Under the pieces are notes generated by a model, which ran no database searches, was not told the DNA's origin, and was given only the letters and a program-made list of their open reading frames with translations. From Streptomyces sp. VRA16 Mangrove soil (lineage in GTDB: Bacteria > Actinomycetota > Actinomycetes > Streptomycetales > Streptomycetaceae): a DNA stretch of 64,000 nt. Made by a program: the position numbers and the translations under genes. Positions 17,382 through 26,262 of the stretch are shown here, piece after piece (positions within the stretch are counted from its first letter, which is position 1; each line of letters opens with the position of its first letter). The stretch covers positions 404,728 through 468,727 of the forward strand of contig NZ_JAFVLN010000007.1 of the NCBI RefSeq assembly GCF_017377775.1, in the 5' to 3' direction.

Positions 17382-18380
17382 GTGAGCGCCACCCCCGACC
17401 TTCCCCTGGCCGACGCCGACAACGGCGGCTGCGGCGACAACTGCGGCTGCGCCCACGGCGACTCGGACGCCGACGCCATGGAGTGCGGCCTCGACCCGTC
17501 CCTGGCCAAGCTGCTGCTGGACGCCGGTCTGCACCCGGTCGAGATCGAGGACATCGCCCACATGGCGATCGCCGAGGACCTCGACGGCGGCGTGGACGTC
17601 ACCACGGTTGCCACGATCCCCGAGGACGCCGTCGCCACCGCCGACTTCACGGCCCGCGAGGCGGGCGTCGTGGCGGGCCTCAGGGTCGCCGAGGCGATCG
17701 TCTCCGTCGTGGCGAGCGACGAGTTCGAGGTCGAGCGGCACGTCGAGGACGGCGACCTCGTGGAGGCCGGGCAGAAGCTGCTGTCCGTCACCACCCGCAC
17801 CCGCGACCTGCTCACCGCCGAGCGCAGCGCGCTCAACCTCCTGTGCCGCCTGTCCGGCATCGCCACGGCCACGCGCGCGTGGGCGGACGCCCTGGAGGGC
17901 ACCAAGACCGGTACACGGGTCAGGGACACCCGCAAGACCACGCCGGGCCTGCGCTCCCTGGAGAAGTACGCGGTCCGCATGGGCGGCGGCGTCAACCACC
18001 GCATGTCCCTGTCGGACGCGGCCCTGGTCAAGGACAACCACGTGGTGGCGGCGGGCGGCGTCGCGGCAGCCTTCCAGGCCGTGCGCGACCGCTTCCCCGG
18101 CCTCACGATCGAGGTCGAGGTCGACACCCTGCACCAGCTGCGCGAGGTCCTCGACGCCGGCGCCGACCTGATCCTCCTGGACAACTTCACGCCCGGCGAG
18201 ACCGAGGAGGCCGTGGCCCTCACCGACGGCCGCGCGCTCCTGGAGTCCTCCGGCCGGCTCACCCTGGAGAACGCCGCGACGTACGCGAGGACCGGCGTCG
18301 ACTTCCTCGCCGTAGGCGCCCTGACCCACTCCTCGCCGATCCTCGACATCGGCCTCGACCTGCGGGAAGCGGCCGTCTGA
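17382..18380 (+). CDS. nadC: Nicotinate-nucleotide pyrophosphorylase (quinolinate phosphoribosyltransferase)
   Basis: Converts quinolinate and PRPP to nicotinate mononucleotide. About 332 residues. I prefer the GTG at 17382, which is 11 bp after AGGAG; the GTG at 17373 overlaps the nadB stop but lies only 2 bp from that site. Core motifs: TARSALNLLCRLSGIAT-like (AERSALNLLCRLSGIATATR), TRVRDTRKTTPGLRSLEKYAV, GGGVNHRMSLSDAALVKDNH and EVEVDTLHQLREVL. The first 40 residues are unusual: an Asp/Cys-rich extension (GGCGDNCGCAHGD, then MECGLD) ahead of the normal NadC start. The next gene, coaX, starts on the last base of its stop. Confidence 0.95.
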   Translation: MSATPDLPLADADNGGCGDNCGCAHGDSDADAMECGLDPSLAKLLLDAGLHPVEIEDIAHMAIAEDLDGGVDVTTVATIPEDAVATADFTAREAGVVAGLRVAEAIVSVVASDEFEVERHVEDGDLVEAGQKLLSVTTRTRDLLTAERSALNLLCRLSGIATATRAWADALEGTKTGTRVRDTRKTTPGLRSLEKYAVRMGGGVNHRMSLSDAALVKDNHVVAAGGVAAAFQAVRDRFPGLTIEVEVDTLHQLREVLDAGADLILLDNFTPGETEEAVALTDGRALLESSGRLTLENAATYARTGVDFLAVGALTHSSPILDIGLDLREAAV

Positions 18381-19177
18381 TGCTTCTGACCATCGACGTG
18401 GGCAACACCCACACCGTCCTCGGTCTGTTCGACGGCGAGGAGATCGTCGAGCACTGGCGCATCTCCACCGACGCCCGCCGCACCGCCGACGAACTCGCCG
18501 TCCTGCTCCAGGGCCTGATGGGCATGCACCCGCTGCTCGGCGACGAACTCGGCGACGGCATCGACGGCATCGCCATCTGCTCGACCGTCCCCTCGGTCCT
18601 GCACGAGCTGCGCGAGGTCACCCGCCGCTACTACGGTGACGTCCCTGCCGTCCTGGTCGAGCCCGGCATCAAGACCGGTGTCCCGATCCTCATGGACAAC
18701 CCCAAGGAGGTCGGCGCCGACCGCATCATCAACGCGGTCGCGGCCGTCGAGCTGTACGGCGGCCCGGCGATCGTCGTCGACTTCGGTACGGCGACGACGT
18801 TCGACGCGGTGTCCGCGCGCGGCGAGTACACCGGCGGCGTGATCGCCCCCGGCATCGAGATCTCCGTCGAGGCCCTCGGCGTCCGCGGCGCGCAGCTCCG
18901 CAAGATCGAGCTGGCCAGGCCGCGCAGCGTCATCGGCAAGAACACGGTCGAGGCCATGCAGTCCGGCATCCTCTACGGGTTCGCGGGCCAGGTCGACGGG
19001 GTCGTGAACCGGATGGCCAAGGAACTGGCGGACGACCCGGACGACGTCACCGTCATCGCGACGGGCGGGCTCGCGCCCATGGTGCTGGGCGAGGCCACGG
19101 TCATCGACGAGCACGAGCCGTGGCTGACGCTGATCGGGCTGCGGCTGGTCTACGAGCGGAACGTGTCTCGTCTCTGA
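18380..19177 (+). CDS. coaX: Type III pantothenate kinase
   Basis: Phosphorylates pantothenate, the first step of CoA synthesis, in the cytosol. 265 residues with the acetate/sugar-kinase-like fold motifs of CoaX: LLTIDVGNTHTVLGLFDG (phosphate 1), GADRIINAVAAVELYG, IVVDFGTATTFDAVS, GGVIAPGIEISVEAL and a C-terminal VIATGGLAPMV adenosine motif. Its start codon shares one base with the nadC stop (TGATG). It closes an operon that couples pantothenate and NAD synthesis; in mycobacteria the same panC-coaX pair surrounds panD instead of nadB-nadC. Confidence 0.96.
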   Translation: MLLTIDVGNTHTVLGLFDGEEIVEHWRISTDARRTADELAVLLQGLMGMHPLLGDELGDGIDGIAICSTVPSVLHELREVTRRYYGDVPAVLVEPGIKTGVPILMDNPKEVGADRIINAVAAVELYGGPAIVVDFGTATTFDAVSARGEYTGGVIAPGIEISVEALGVRGAQLRKIELARPRSVIGKNTVEAMQSGILYGFAGQVDGVVNRMAKELADDPDDVTVIATGGLAPMVLGEATVIDEHEPWLTLIGLRLVYERNVSRL

Positions 19178-19183
19178 GCCGCG

Positions 19184-19206
19184 GAATCCCGCGCCGTGGG
19201 GGATTC
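19184..19206 (+). terminator. Possible terminator after the panC-nadBC-coaX operon
   Basis: GAATCCC (19184-19190) pairs with GGGATTC (19200-19206) across a 9-nt loop, 7 bp after the coaX stop. There is no T-run, so the call is moderate. Confidence 0.4.
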
Positions 19207-19324
19207 TCCGGCCGGTCGGGCGCGGCTCTCGTCGTGGCGCCCGACGCTCCCGAGCGGAGCGTAAGGCGCGCCCGGGAATTGCCGGTTAAGCCGATTTGTC
19301 CGTAATAGGCCGTACCGTCAGCCC

Positions 19325-19921
19325 ATGCCCACGCCCTACGGAAACCGCGGCGGCATGGCGTTCGGTGCAGAAGAGCTGCGTGTGCTCCGACGCGCCCTCG
19401 CCCTCGCCCTCCACCCCAGCCCCGCCTCGGACAAGGACGTCCGGGACTGTCTCCGACTCGCGGAGTCCGTCGACGAAGCCACCCAGGAGGCGGCCCGTAT
19501 GCGGACCTTCCTGCTGGCCGACCTCGACCGCTACCGGGCCGCCCTGCCCGGCTCCGTCACCGGCTATCTGAAGCTCCTGGAGGACGCTCTGGCGGCGGGC
19601 CACCGGCCCGGCGCCGACGACCTCGCGGGGCTGCGCGCCCTGCGCGGCAACCCCGCGGCGGCCGTCCTCCTCGACCGCTGCCGTGCCCTGGCCGAACAGG
19701 GCGTACGGGAGCGCCTGGAGGCTCGGCACCGGCCGCGCGTCCCGGCCTCCCGGGCCCGTCTCCTCGCCCTGCCCGGCGGCCTCGCGGAGGCCGACCCGCA
19801 GCCCGCCGGACCTCGTCCTGCGGCGCCGCAGCGCCCCGCGCCCAAGCCGTCGGAGGTCTTCCCGCCCAAGCGCCGTCCCGCCCAGCCCCCGGCCCCGCCG
19901 CAGCAGCTCGCCGCGGGATAG
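19325..19921 (+). CDS. Conserved hypothetical protein, helical with Pro-rich tail
   Basis: 198 residues, not a family I can name. Residues 10-140 are predicted helical (GAEELRVLRRALALAL, VRDCLRLAESVDEATQEAARM, LADLDRYRAALPGSVTGYLKLL). The last 50 residues are Pro/Ala/Lys-rich and disordered (PAAPQRPAPKPSEVFPPKRRP). No signal peptide or membrane segment is seen. A start at 19355 (MAFGAEEL) is also possible. The 56-residue membrane protein gene begins 13 bp after its stop, so the two are probably co-transcribed. Confidence 0.75.
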   Translation: MPTPYGNRGGMAFGAEELRVLRRALALALHPSPASDKDVRDCLRLAESVDEATQEAARMRTFLLADLDRYRAALPGSVTGYLKLLEDALAAGHRPGADDLAGLRALRGNPAAAVLLDRCRALAEQGVRERLEARHRPRVPASRARLLALPGGLAEADPQPAGPRPAAPQRPAPKPSEVFPPKRRPAQPPAPPQQLAAG

Positions 19922-19934
19922 CTAATCTGGGGGC

Positions 19935-20105
19935 ATGGACTATGTCTCCGCGCTCGTGCCCCCGGTAGTGATGGCCGCGTTCTTCATCGGCCTGATCGTG
20001 ACGATCGTGAAGTCGCAGGGTGGCGACAAGAAGGCCAAGGAGGACGCGGCCGTGGACGCCATCCTGGCGCGCACCGAGGCCACCCGGCAGGCCGACGGCC
20101 GCTGA
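19935..20105 (+). CDS. Small single-span membrane protein (56 aa)
   Basis: Short gene starting MDYVSALVPPVVMAAFFIGL and ending EATRQADGR. Residues 5-25 form one hydrophobic helix, followed by a Lys/Asp-rich, probably cytoplasmic, amphipathic tail (KSQGGDKKAKEDAAVD). It lies 13 bp after the preceding gene and is followed by a strong terminator, which supports real expression. Function unknown; small proteins of this form often act as partners or regulators of larger membrane proteins. Confidence 0.7.
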   Translation: MDYVSALVPPVVMAAFFIGLIVTIVKSQGGDKKAKEDAAVDAILARTEATRQADGR

Positions 20106-20120
20106 CCCCGCGACGACCGA

Positions 20121-20145
20121 GGGGCGCCCACCGGGCGCCCCTTTT
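20121..20145 (+). terminator. Strong intrinsic terminator
   Basis: GGGGCGCCC / GGGCGCCCC makes a perfect 9-bp stem with a 3-nt loop, followed by TTTT, 16 bp after the small membrane protein gene. Confidence 0.85.
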
Positions 20146-20223
20146 GTCATTGATTGCGACCGTTCGCGATCCCTCGCCACGTCCGCCGCCGAATTACCGA
20201 CTTCTCCCACTATTGTGCTGCTC

Positions 20224-20697
20224 GTGCCGCGCCCCTTGGGAGAACTCGAAGACACAGTCATGACACGGGTGTGGAAGTGGAACCGCCCGGTGACGGTGAG
20301 AGAAGTGCTGGAGGACCTCCAGCAGGAACGGTCCATCGCCTACACGACGGTCATGACCGTATTGGACAATCTCCATCAGAAGGGCTGGGTGCGCCGGGAA
20401 GCGGAAGGCCGGGCTTATCGATATGAGGCCGTCTCTACCCGGGCCGCCTACTCGGCCGCGCTGATGAACGACGCATGGGCGCAGAGCGACAACCCCGCCG
20501 CCGCGCTCGTCGCCTTCTTCGGCATGATGTCGTCGCAGCAGCGCGAAGCGCTCAGGGACGCGATGCGCATCGTTCAACCCGAAGCCGCACCAGAACCGGC
20601 ACCAGAACCGCAGTCGGAACCCGCACCGGAACCCCTCCCCGAAGCGACGCCCGAAGTCGCCCCACCCGGAGAAGCGGCACAGGAGGACGGGCGATAG
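20224..20697 (+). CDS. BlaI/MecI/CopY-family winged-helix repressor
   Basis: 157 residues from the GTG at 20224 (VPRPLGELEDTVM); a GTG at 20215 adds three residues. The winged helix reads ELEDTVMTRVWKWNRPVTVREVLEDL ... SIAYTTVMTVLDNLHQKGWVRRE, as in BlaI. In that family it represses by dimer binding and is often relieved by proteolysis. The C-terminal 45 residues are a Pro/Glu/Ala repeat tail (EPAPEPQSEPAPEPLPEATP) that BlaI lacks. No BlaR-type sensor protease is adjacent, so its release mechanism is unknown. Confidence 0.88.
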   Translation: MPRPLGELEDTVMTRVWKWNRPVTVREVLEDLQQERSIAYTTVMTVLDNLHQKGWVRREAEGRAYRYEAVSTRAAYSAALMNDAWAQSDNPAAALVAFFGMMSSQQREALRDAMRIVQPEAAPEPAPEPQSEPAPEPLPEATPEVAPPGEAAQEDGR

Positions 20698-20706
20698 CGT
20701 CCGGTC

Positions 20707-21267
20707 ATGCCAGCAGAGCTCCCCGAAGTCGTCCCGGGCCCCGATTCCAGCACTAAAGCCGTGACCGTGCGCAGGGCGCGCACCGCCGATGTGCCGGCGG
20801 TGCGCCGACTCCTCGACGCGTACAGCCGCCAGGGGATCCTGCTCGACAAAGCCACCGTGACGCTTTACGAGGACATCCAGGAGTTCTGGGTCGCCGAACG
20901 TGACGACAACGCCGAGGTGGTGGGGTGCGGAGCGCTGCACATCATGTGGGAAGACCTGGCCGAAGTCCGCACTCTCGCGGTGAATCCACAGGTCAAGGGC
21001 GCGGGAGTGGGCCATCAGGTCCTGGAGAAGCTGTTGCAGACCGCGCGCTGGATCGGTGTTCGCCGCGTTTTCTGTCTCACCTTCGAAGTCGAGTTCTTCG
21101 CCAAGCACGGCTTCGTGGAGATCGGTGAGACTCCTGTCGATACGGTTGACACCGATGTCTACAGCGAGCTGCTGCGTTCCTATGACGAGGGCGTAGCAGA
21201 GTTCCTCGGTCTCGAACGAGTGAAACCGAACACCTTGGGCAACAGCCGGATGCTTCTGCATCTGTGA
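20707..21267 (+). CDS. GNAT N-acetyltransferase, ArgA-like amino-acid N-acetyltransferase
   Basis: 186 residues with a single GNAT domain. VRRARTADVPAVRRLLDAYSRQGILLDK near the N-terminus and EVRTLAVNPQVKGAGVGHQVLEKLL (acetyl-CoA loop Q-x-x-G-x-G) match stand-alone N-acetylglutamate synthases of actinobacteria. The segment GVRRVFCLTFEVEFFAKHGFVEI is also typical. The first step of arginine synthesis is the likely role. It begins 9 bp after the BlaI-type gene and is probably in the same transcript. Confidence 0.85.
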   Translation: MPAELPEVVPGPDSSTKAVTVRRARTADVPAVRRLLDAYSRQGILLDKATVTLYEDIQEFWVAERDDNAEVVGCGALHIMWEDLAEVRTLAVNPQVKGAGVGHQVLEKLLQTARWIGVRRVFCLTFEVEFFAKHGFVEIGETPVDTVDTDVYSELLRSYDEGVAEFLGLERVKPNTLGNSRMLLHL

Positions 21268-21437
21268 TCGTCACCGTTCGGTATTCCGGGGACCTTGCAC
21301 ACACCTTCCGGCATGCACAGACGCCCCGGTTCCCTATGTCCGAAACGCGCATGTTTTCGGTCCGGCTGGGCAGCGTTCAACTCCGGGATCTCTCCCGGAT
21401 CTCAGCCAGGGGTTTGTGTTTTTCCGGCAAAAGCGGT

Positions 21438-21471
21438 TTGCTTTCCGACGTACTGCAGTACTGCATATAAC
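21438..21471 (+). promoter_or_regulatory. Probable lsr2 promoter containing a perfect 12-bp palindrome
   Basis: In the 275-bp AT-richer gap before lsr2, a possible -10 TATAAC (21466-21471) lies 17 bp after TTCCGA (21443-21448). Between them is a perfect palindrome, GTACTGCAGTAC (21450-21461). A repressor bound there would block RNA polymerase. Assignment is by pattern only. Confidence 0.45.
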
Positions 21472-21542
21472 AAGGGGACGGCGAAACAGCGGCCGTGGTC
21501 GCAGGGGGGCCGGCCCTTCAGATTTCGATGAAAGGAAATCCG

Positions 21543-21881
21543 GTGGCACAGAAGGTTCAGGTCCTTCTTGTCGATGACCTCGACGGCGGCGAGGCGGACG
21601 AGACCGTGACGTTCGCGCTCGACGGCAAGACGTACGAGATCGACCTCACCACCGCCAATGCGGACAAGCTCCGTGGCCTCCTCGACCCGTATGTGAAGGG
21701 TGGCCGTCGCACCGGTGGCCGCGCCGCCGGTGGTCGTGGCAAGGCGCGCACCGCGTCGTCGGGTGGCAACCAGGACACCGCGCTGATCCGCGCGTGGGCG
21801 AAGGACAACGGCTACGAGGTCAACGACCGCGGCCGCGTCCCCGCCTCCATCAAGGAGGCCTACGAGAAGGCCAACGGCTGA
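21543..21881 (+). CDS. lsr2: Lsr2, xenogeneic silencer / nucleoid-associated protein
   Basis: 112 residues from the GTG at 21543, after an AAAGGA ribosome site. The N-terminal oligomerisation domain starts MAQKVQVLLVDDLDGGEADE. A Gly/Arg-rich linker (KGGRRTGGRAAGGRGK) follows, then a C-terminal DNA-binding domain ending in the AT-hook-like R-G-R at residues 96-98 (VNDRGRVPASI). Lsr2 bridges AT-rich DNA and silences horizontally acquired and specialised-metabolism genes in Streptomyces. The AT-rich promoter region suggests it could bind its own gene. The 3' end overlaps the convergent gene by 22 bp. Confidence 0.97.
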   Translation: MAQKVQVLLVDDLDGGEADETVTFALDGKTYEIDLTTANADKLRGLLDPYVKGGRRTGGRAAGGRGKARTASSGGNQDTALIRAWAKDNGYEVNDRGRVPASIKEAYEKANG

Positions 21882-22465
21882 CGCGTCGGCGTGTGCTGCG
21901 CACGGCGCAGCCGGGCCCGGTGGCAGTGTGTCGCCGCCGTGTCCACGAGTCGTACGAGATCGGGGGCGCCCCCACCGCCCCCCACGACCGACCAGGTCGA
22001 GACGGCCGACAGGCTCGTCAGGGCCGGAAGCACCGGCTCCACCTCGCGCCCGGGCTCCGGGGGCCGCACCCAGACCGCGGCCTCCTGCGAGCCGGTCCAG
22101 CCGGGCGGCACCGGCGCGTCGATGCTTCCGCCGGTCCCGACGGCGACGAGGTCCAGGGGCAGCGCGCCCCACTCCAGCCAGTCCAGCAGCCCCGGCAGTT
22201 CGTCCGCGCTGCCCGCGGCCACCAGGAGCTGCATCGTCTCCCCGTTCAGGGCCACCGGTGACCGGGGATCACATCGGCGCAGCATCGCGAATCCGGCGTC
22301 GGCCGGTACTTCCAGGACGTCGAACCGCAGCCCCGTGCGCAGCCGGGCCCCTTCGGGTCCCGCCGCCGTGGCCCAGCCCAGCTCGTCCTCGTACCACTGC
22401 TGGACCGACTGGACCGAGGACACGTCCTCGATCGGGCGGCGCGGGGCGGGGAAGGGGGCGACCAT
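21860..22465 (-). CDS. SCO3374-family protein, function unknown
   Basis: 201 residues from the ATG at 22465 (MVAPFPAPRRPIEDVSS). This is a conserved Streptomyces protein found next to clpC and lsr2. It is soluble and has a WYEDELGWATAAGPEGARLRTG segment, LDWLEWGALPLDLVAVGTGG and a Pro/Trp-rich middle (PPGWTGSQEAAVWVRPPEPG). The arrangement resembles proteins with a bifunctional DNA primase/polymerase N-terminal-type fold, but I cannot confirm this. The gene is convergent with lsr2 (22-bp overlap) and divergent from clpC, with a 430-bp gap. Confidence 0.72.
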   Translation of the reverse strand: MVAPFPAPRRPIEDVSSVQSVQQWYEDELGWATAAGPEGARLRTGLRFDVLEVPADAGFAMLRRCDPRSPVALNGETMQLLVAAGSADELPGLLDWLEWGALPLDLVAVGTGGSIDAPVPPGWTGSQEAAVWVRPPEPGREVEPVLPALTSLSAVSTWSVVGGGGGAPDLVRLVDTAATHCHRARLRRAQHTPTRQPLAFS

Positions 22466-22895
22466 GCCAGGAGCAACCGCCGGAGACCCTCCGGGGTTAC
22501 GCACTGTGTCCTCGCGAATGCGTACCGTGTCCCAAATGGGGGCGTACGGGCGTGTTCGGTGGCGTAAGGATGTTCGCCCGTAGCGGAGGGAACCGGCGCG
22601 CGCCGCATGGAGTGTCAGTCCGTGCGGGTAAGACATCCCTAGTGGGAGGGGCGACACGCTCCGGTCGGGCAGTCCGCGTTCGCCATCGGCGTAGTGGCGG
22701 TGTGGGTATCTGCCTGGCCTGCGGGAACATCGTCTCGCACCATCGGGTTGGAGCAGATGTCGGCGTTCGGGGCAGGAGGCCATCGACGGGTGTCGGCAGT
22801 TGGAATGAGCGGTCCCCGCTTGCGGGACTAAGCTGCGGAAGGACAGGGAGGGGACAGCCCCCTTACTGCCTGACCGCTCTGAGGAGCGATTAACG
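22466..22895. promoter_or_regulatory. 430-bp clpC upstream region with two ClgR-like sites
   Basis: No gene is seen here. Two sequences resemble the actinobacterial ClgR operator (core CGCY-N3-RGCG): GTTCGCCCGTAGCGG (22572-22586) and GTTCGCCATCGGCGTA (22678-22693), each one base off the core. ClgR activates clp and lon genes in Streptomyces and Corynebacterium. GAGGAGCG precedes the clpC ATG. Confidence 0.4.
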
Positions 22896-25424
<2,529 letters not shown>

Positions 25425-25454
25425 CCCGTCTCCGGGTGAGCCTTTGAGCCGGTG

Positions 25455-25490
25455 AAAGGGGCCGGTGCTTTTCGAAGCACCGGCCCCTTT
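25455..25490. terminator. Bidirectional terminator between clpC and the HAD phosphatase gene
   Basis: A perfect 16-bp stem starts AAAGGGGCCGGTG and ends CACCGGCCCCTTT, closed by a TTCG tetraloop at 25471-25474. It is 30 bp after clpC and 50 bp before the end of the convergent gene, so it should stop both transcripts. Confidence 0.92.
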
Positions 25491-25539
25491 CGCGTGCCCG
25501 GAAGCGGGCGCGGCTACGCCCTGCGGTTACGCCGTGCGG

Positions 25540-26175
25540 CTACGACAGCCGGCCGTCGTAGTCCGGCAGCTTGTACGTCTTCTCGGCGTGGCCGCCCGAG
25601 AGGTCGGTGGCGCTGTTCCCGACGTTCGCGACGATCGTGTAGCCCTTCGCCTCGATGGCGGCGCGCTGGGCGGTCTTGTACGCGGCGACGTCCTTGAAGA
25701 GGTCCAGCAGCCCGCGGACGTAGAGCCCGGAGACGGTGTAGCCGACGTGCTTCAGGTTGTAGTCGGTCACCGGGGCGATGATGCCGGGCCGCGCCGTCAC
25801 GAAGAACAGGGCGACGCCGTGCTCCTGGGCGTACCGCGCGACCTCCAGGACCGGCTTGTTGGCCGGCTGGGGGTAGCTGAAGCCGAAGTCGGTCTCCAGG
25901 GTGGTGTTGTCGACGTCGAGGACGATGGCCTGCTTCTCGCCCGGACCGGCCGCGGCGATGCGGGCCTTGAGATACGGCAGGGCCTCGTCCATCACGGCCT
26001 GGCAGTCCCGCTGCCAGGTGGCGTAGTCGACCTCGGCGGTGGTGGCCGAGGCCGCTGCGACGGTGTCCGCGGGGGCGGCCGCCGCGGCTCCGGCGGGCAC
26101 GGCCAGGGCCATGAGCGCGGCTGCGGAGACGGCGGTGGCGGCCGCGCGGCGCGCCCAGGGGCGTCGTGTGGTCAT
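25540..26175 (-). CDS. Secreted HAD-superfamily acid phosphatase
   Basis: 211 residues. An Arg-rich n-region (MTTRRPWARRAAATAV) and an Ala-rich hydrophobic core predict export (Sec or Tat; a twin Arg is present), with cleavage near the AGAAAAAP stretch. The HAD nucleophile motif is AIVLDVDNTTLETDFGF, followed by FFVTARPG (motif II) and VGNSATDLSGGHAEK (motif IV-like). This matches the class B/plant-type acid phosphatase subgroup, which hydrolyses phosphomonoesters outside the cell. It lies 87 bp after the NACHT gene on the same strand and may share its transcript. Confidence 0.87.
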   Translation of the reverse strand: MTTRRPWARRAAATAVSAAALMALAVPAGAAAAAPADTVAAASATTAEVDYATWQRDCQAVMDEALPYLKARIAAAGPGEKQAIVLDVDNTTLETDFGFSYPQPANKPVLEVARYAQEHGVALFFVTARPGIIAPVTDYNLKHVGYTVSGLYVRGLLDLFKDVAAYKTAQRAAIEAKGYTIVANVGNSATDLSGGHAEKTYKLPDYDGRLS

Positions 26176-26262
26176 GGGTGGGGGGTCCTCTCACGGGCCG
26201 TACGCGCTGGAGTTGTCGCGGGCATGCTGCTCGGCGCGGGTGGCCGTGCGGGAACCGTGGAG

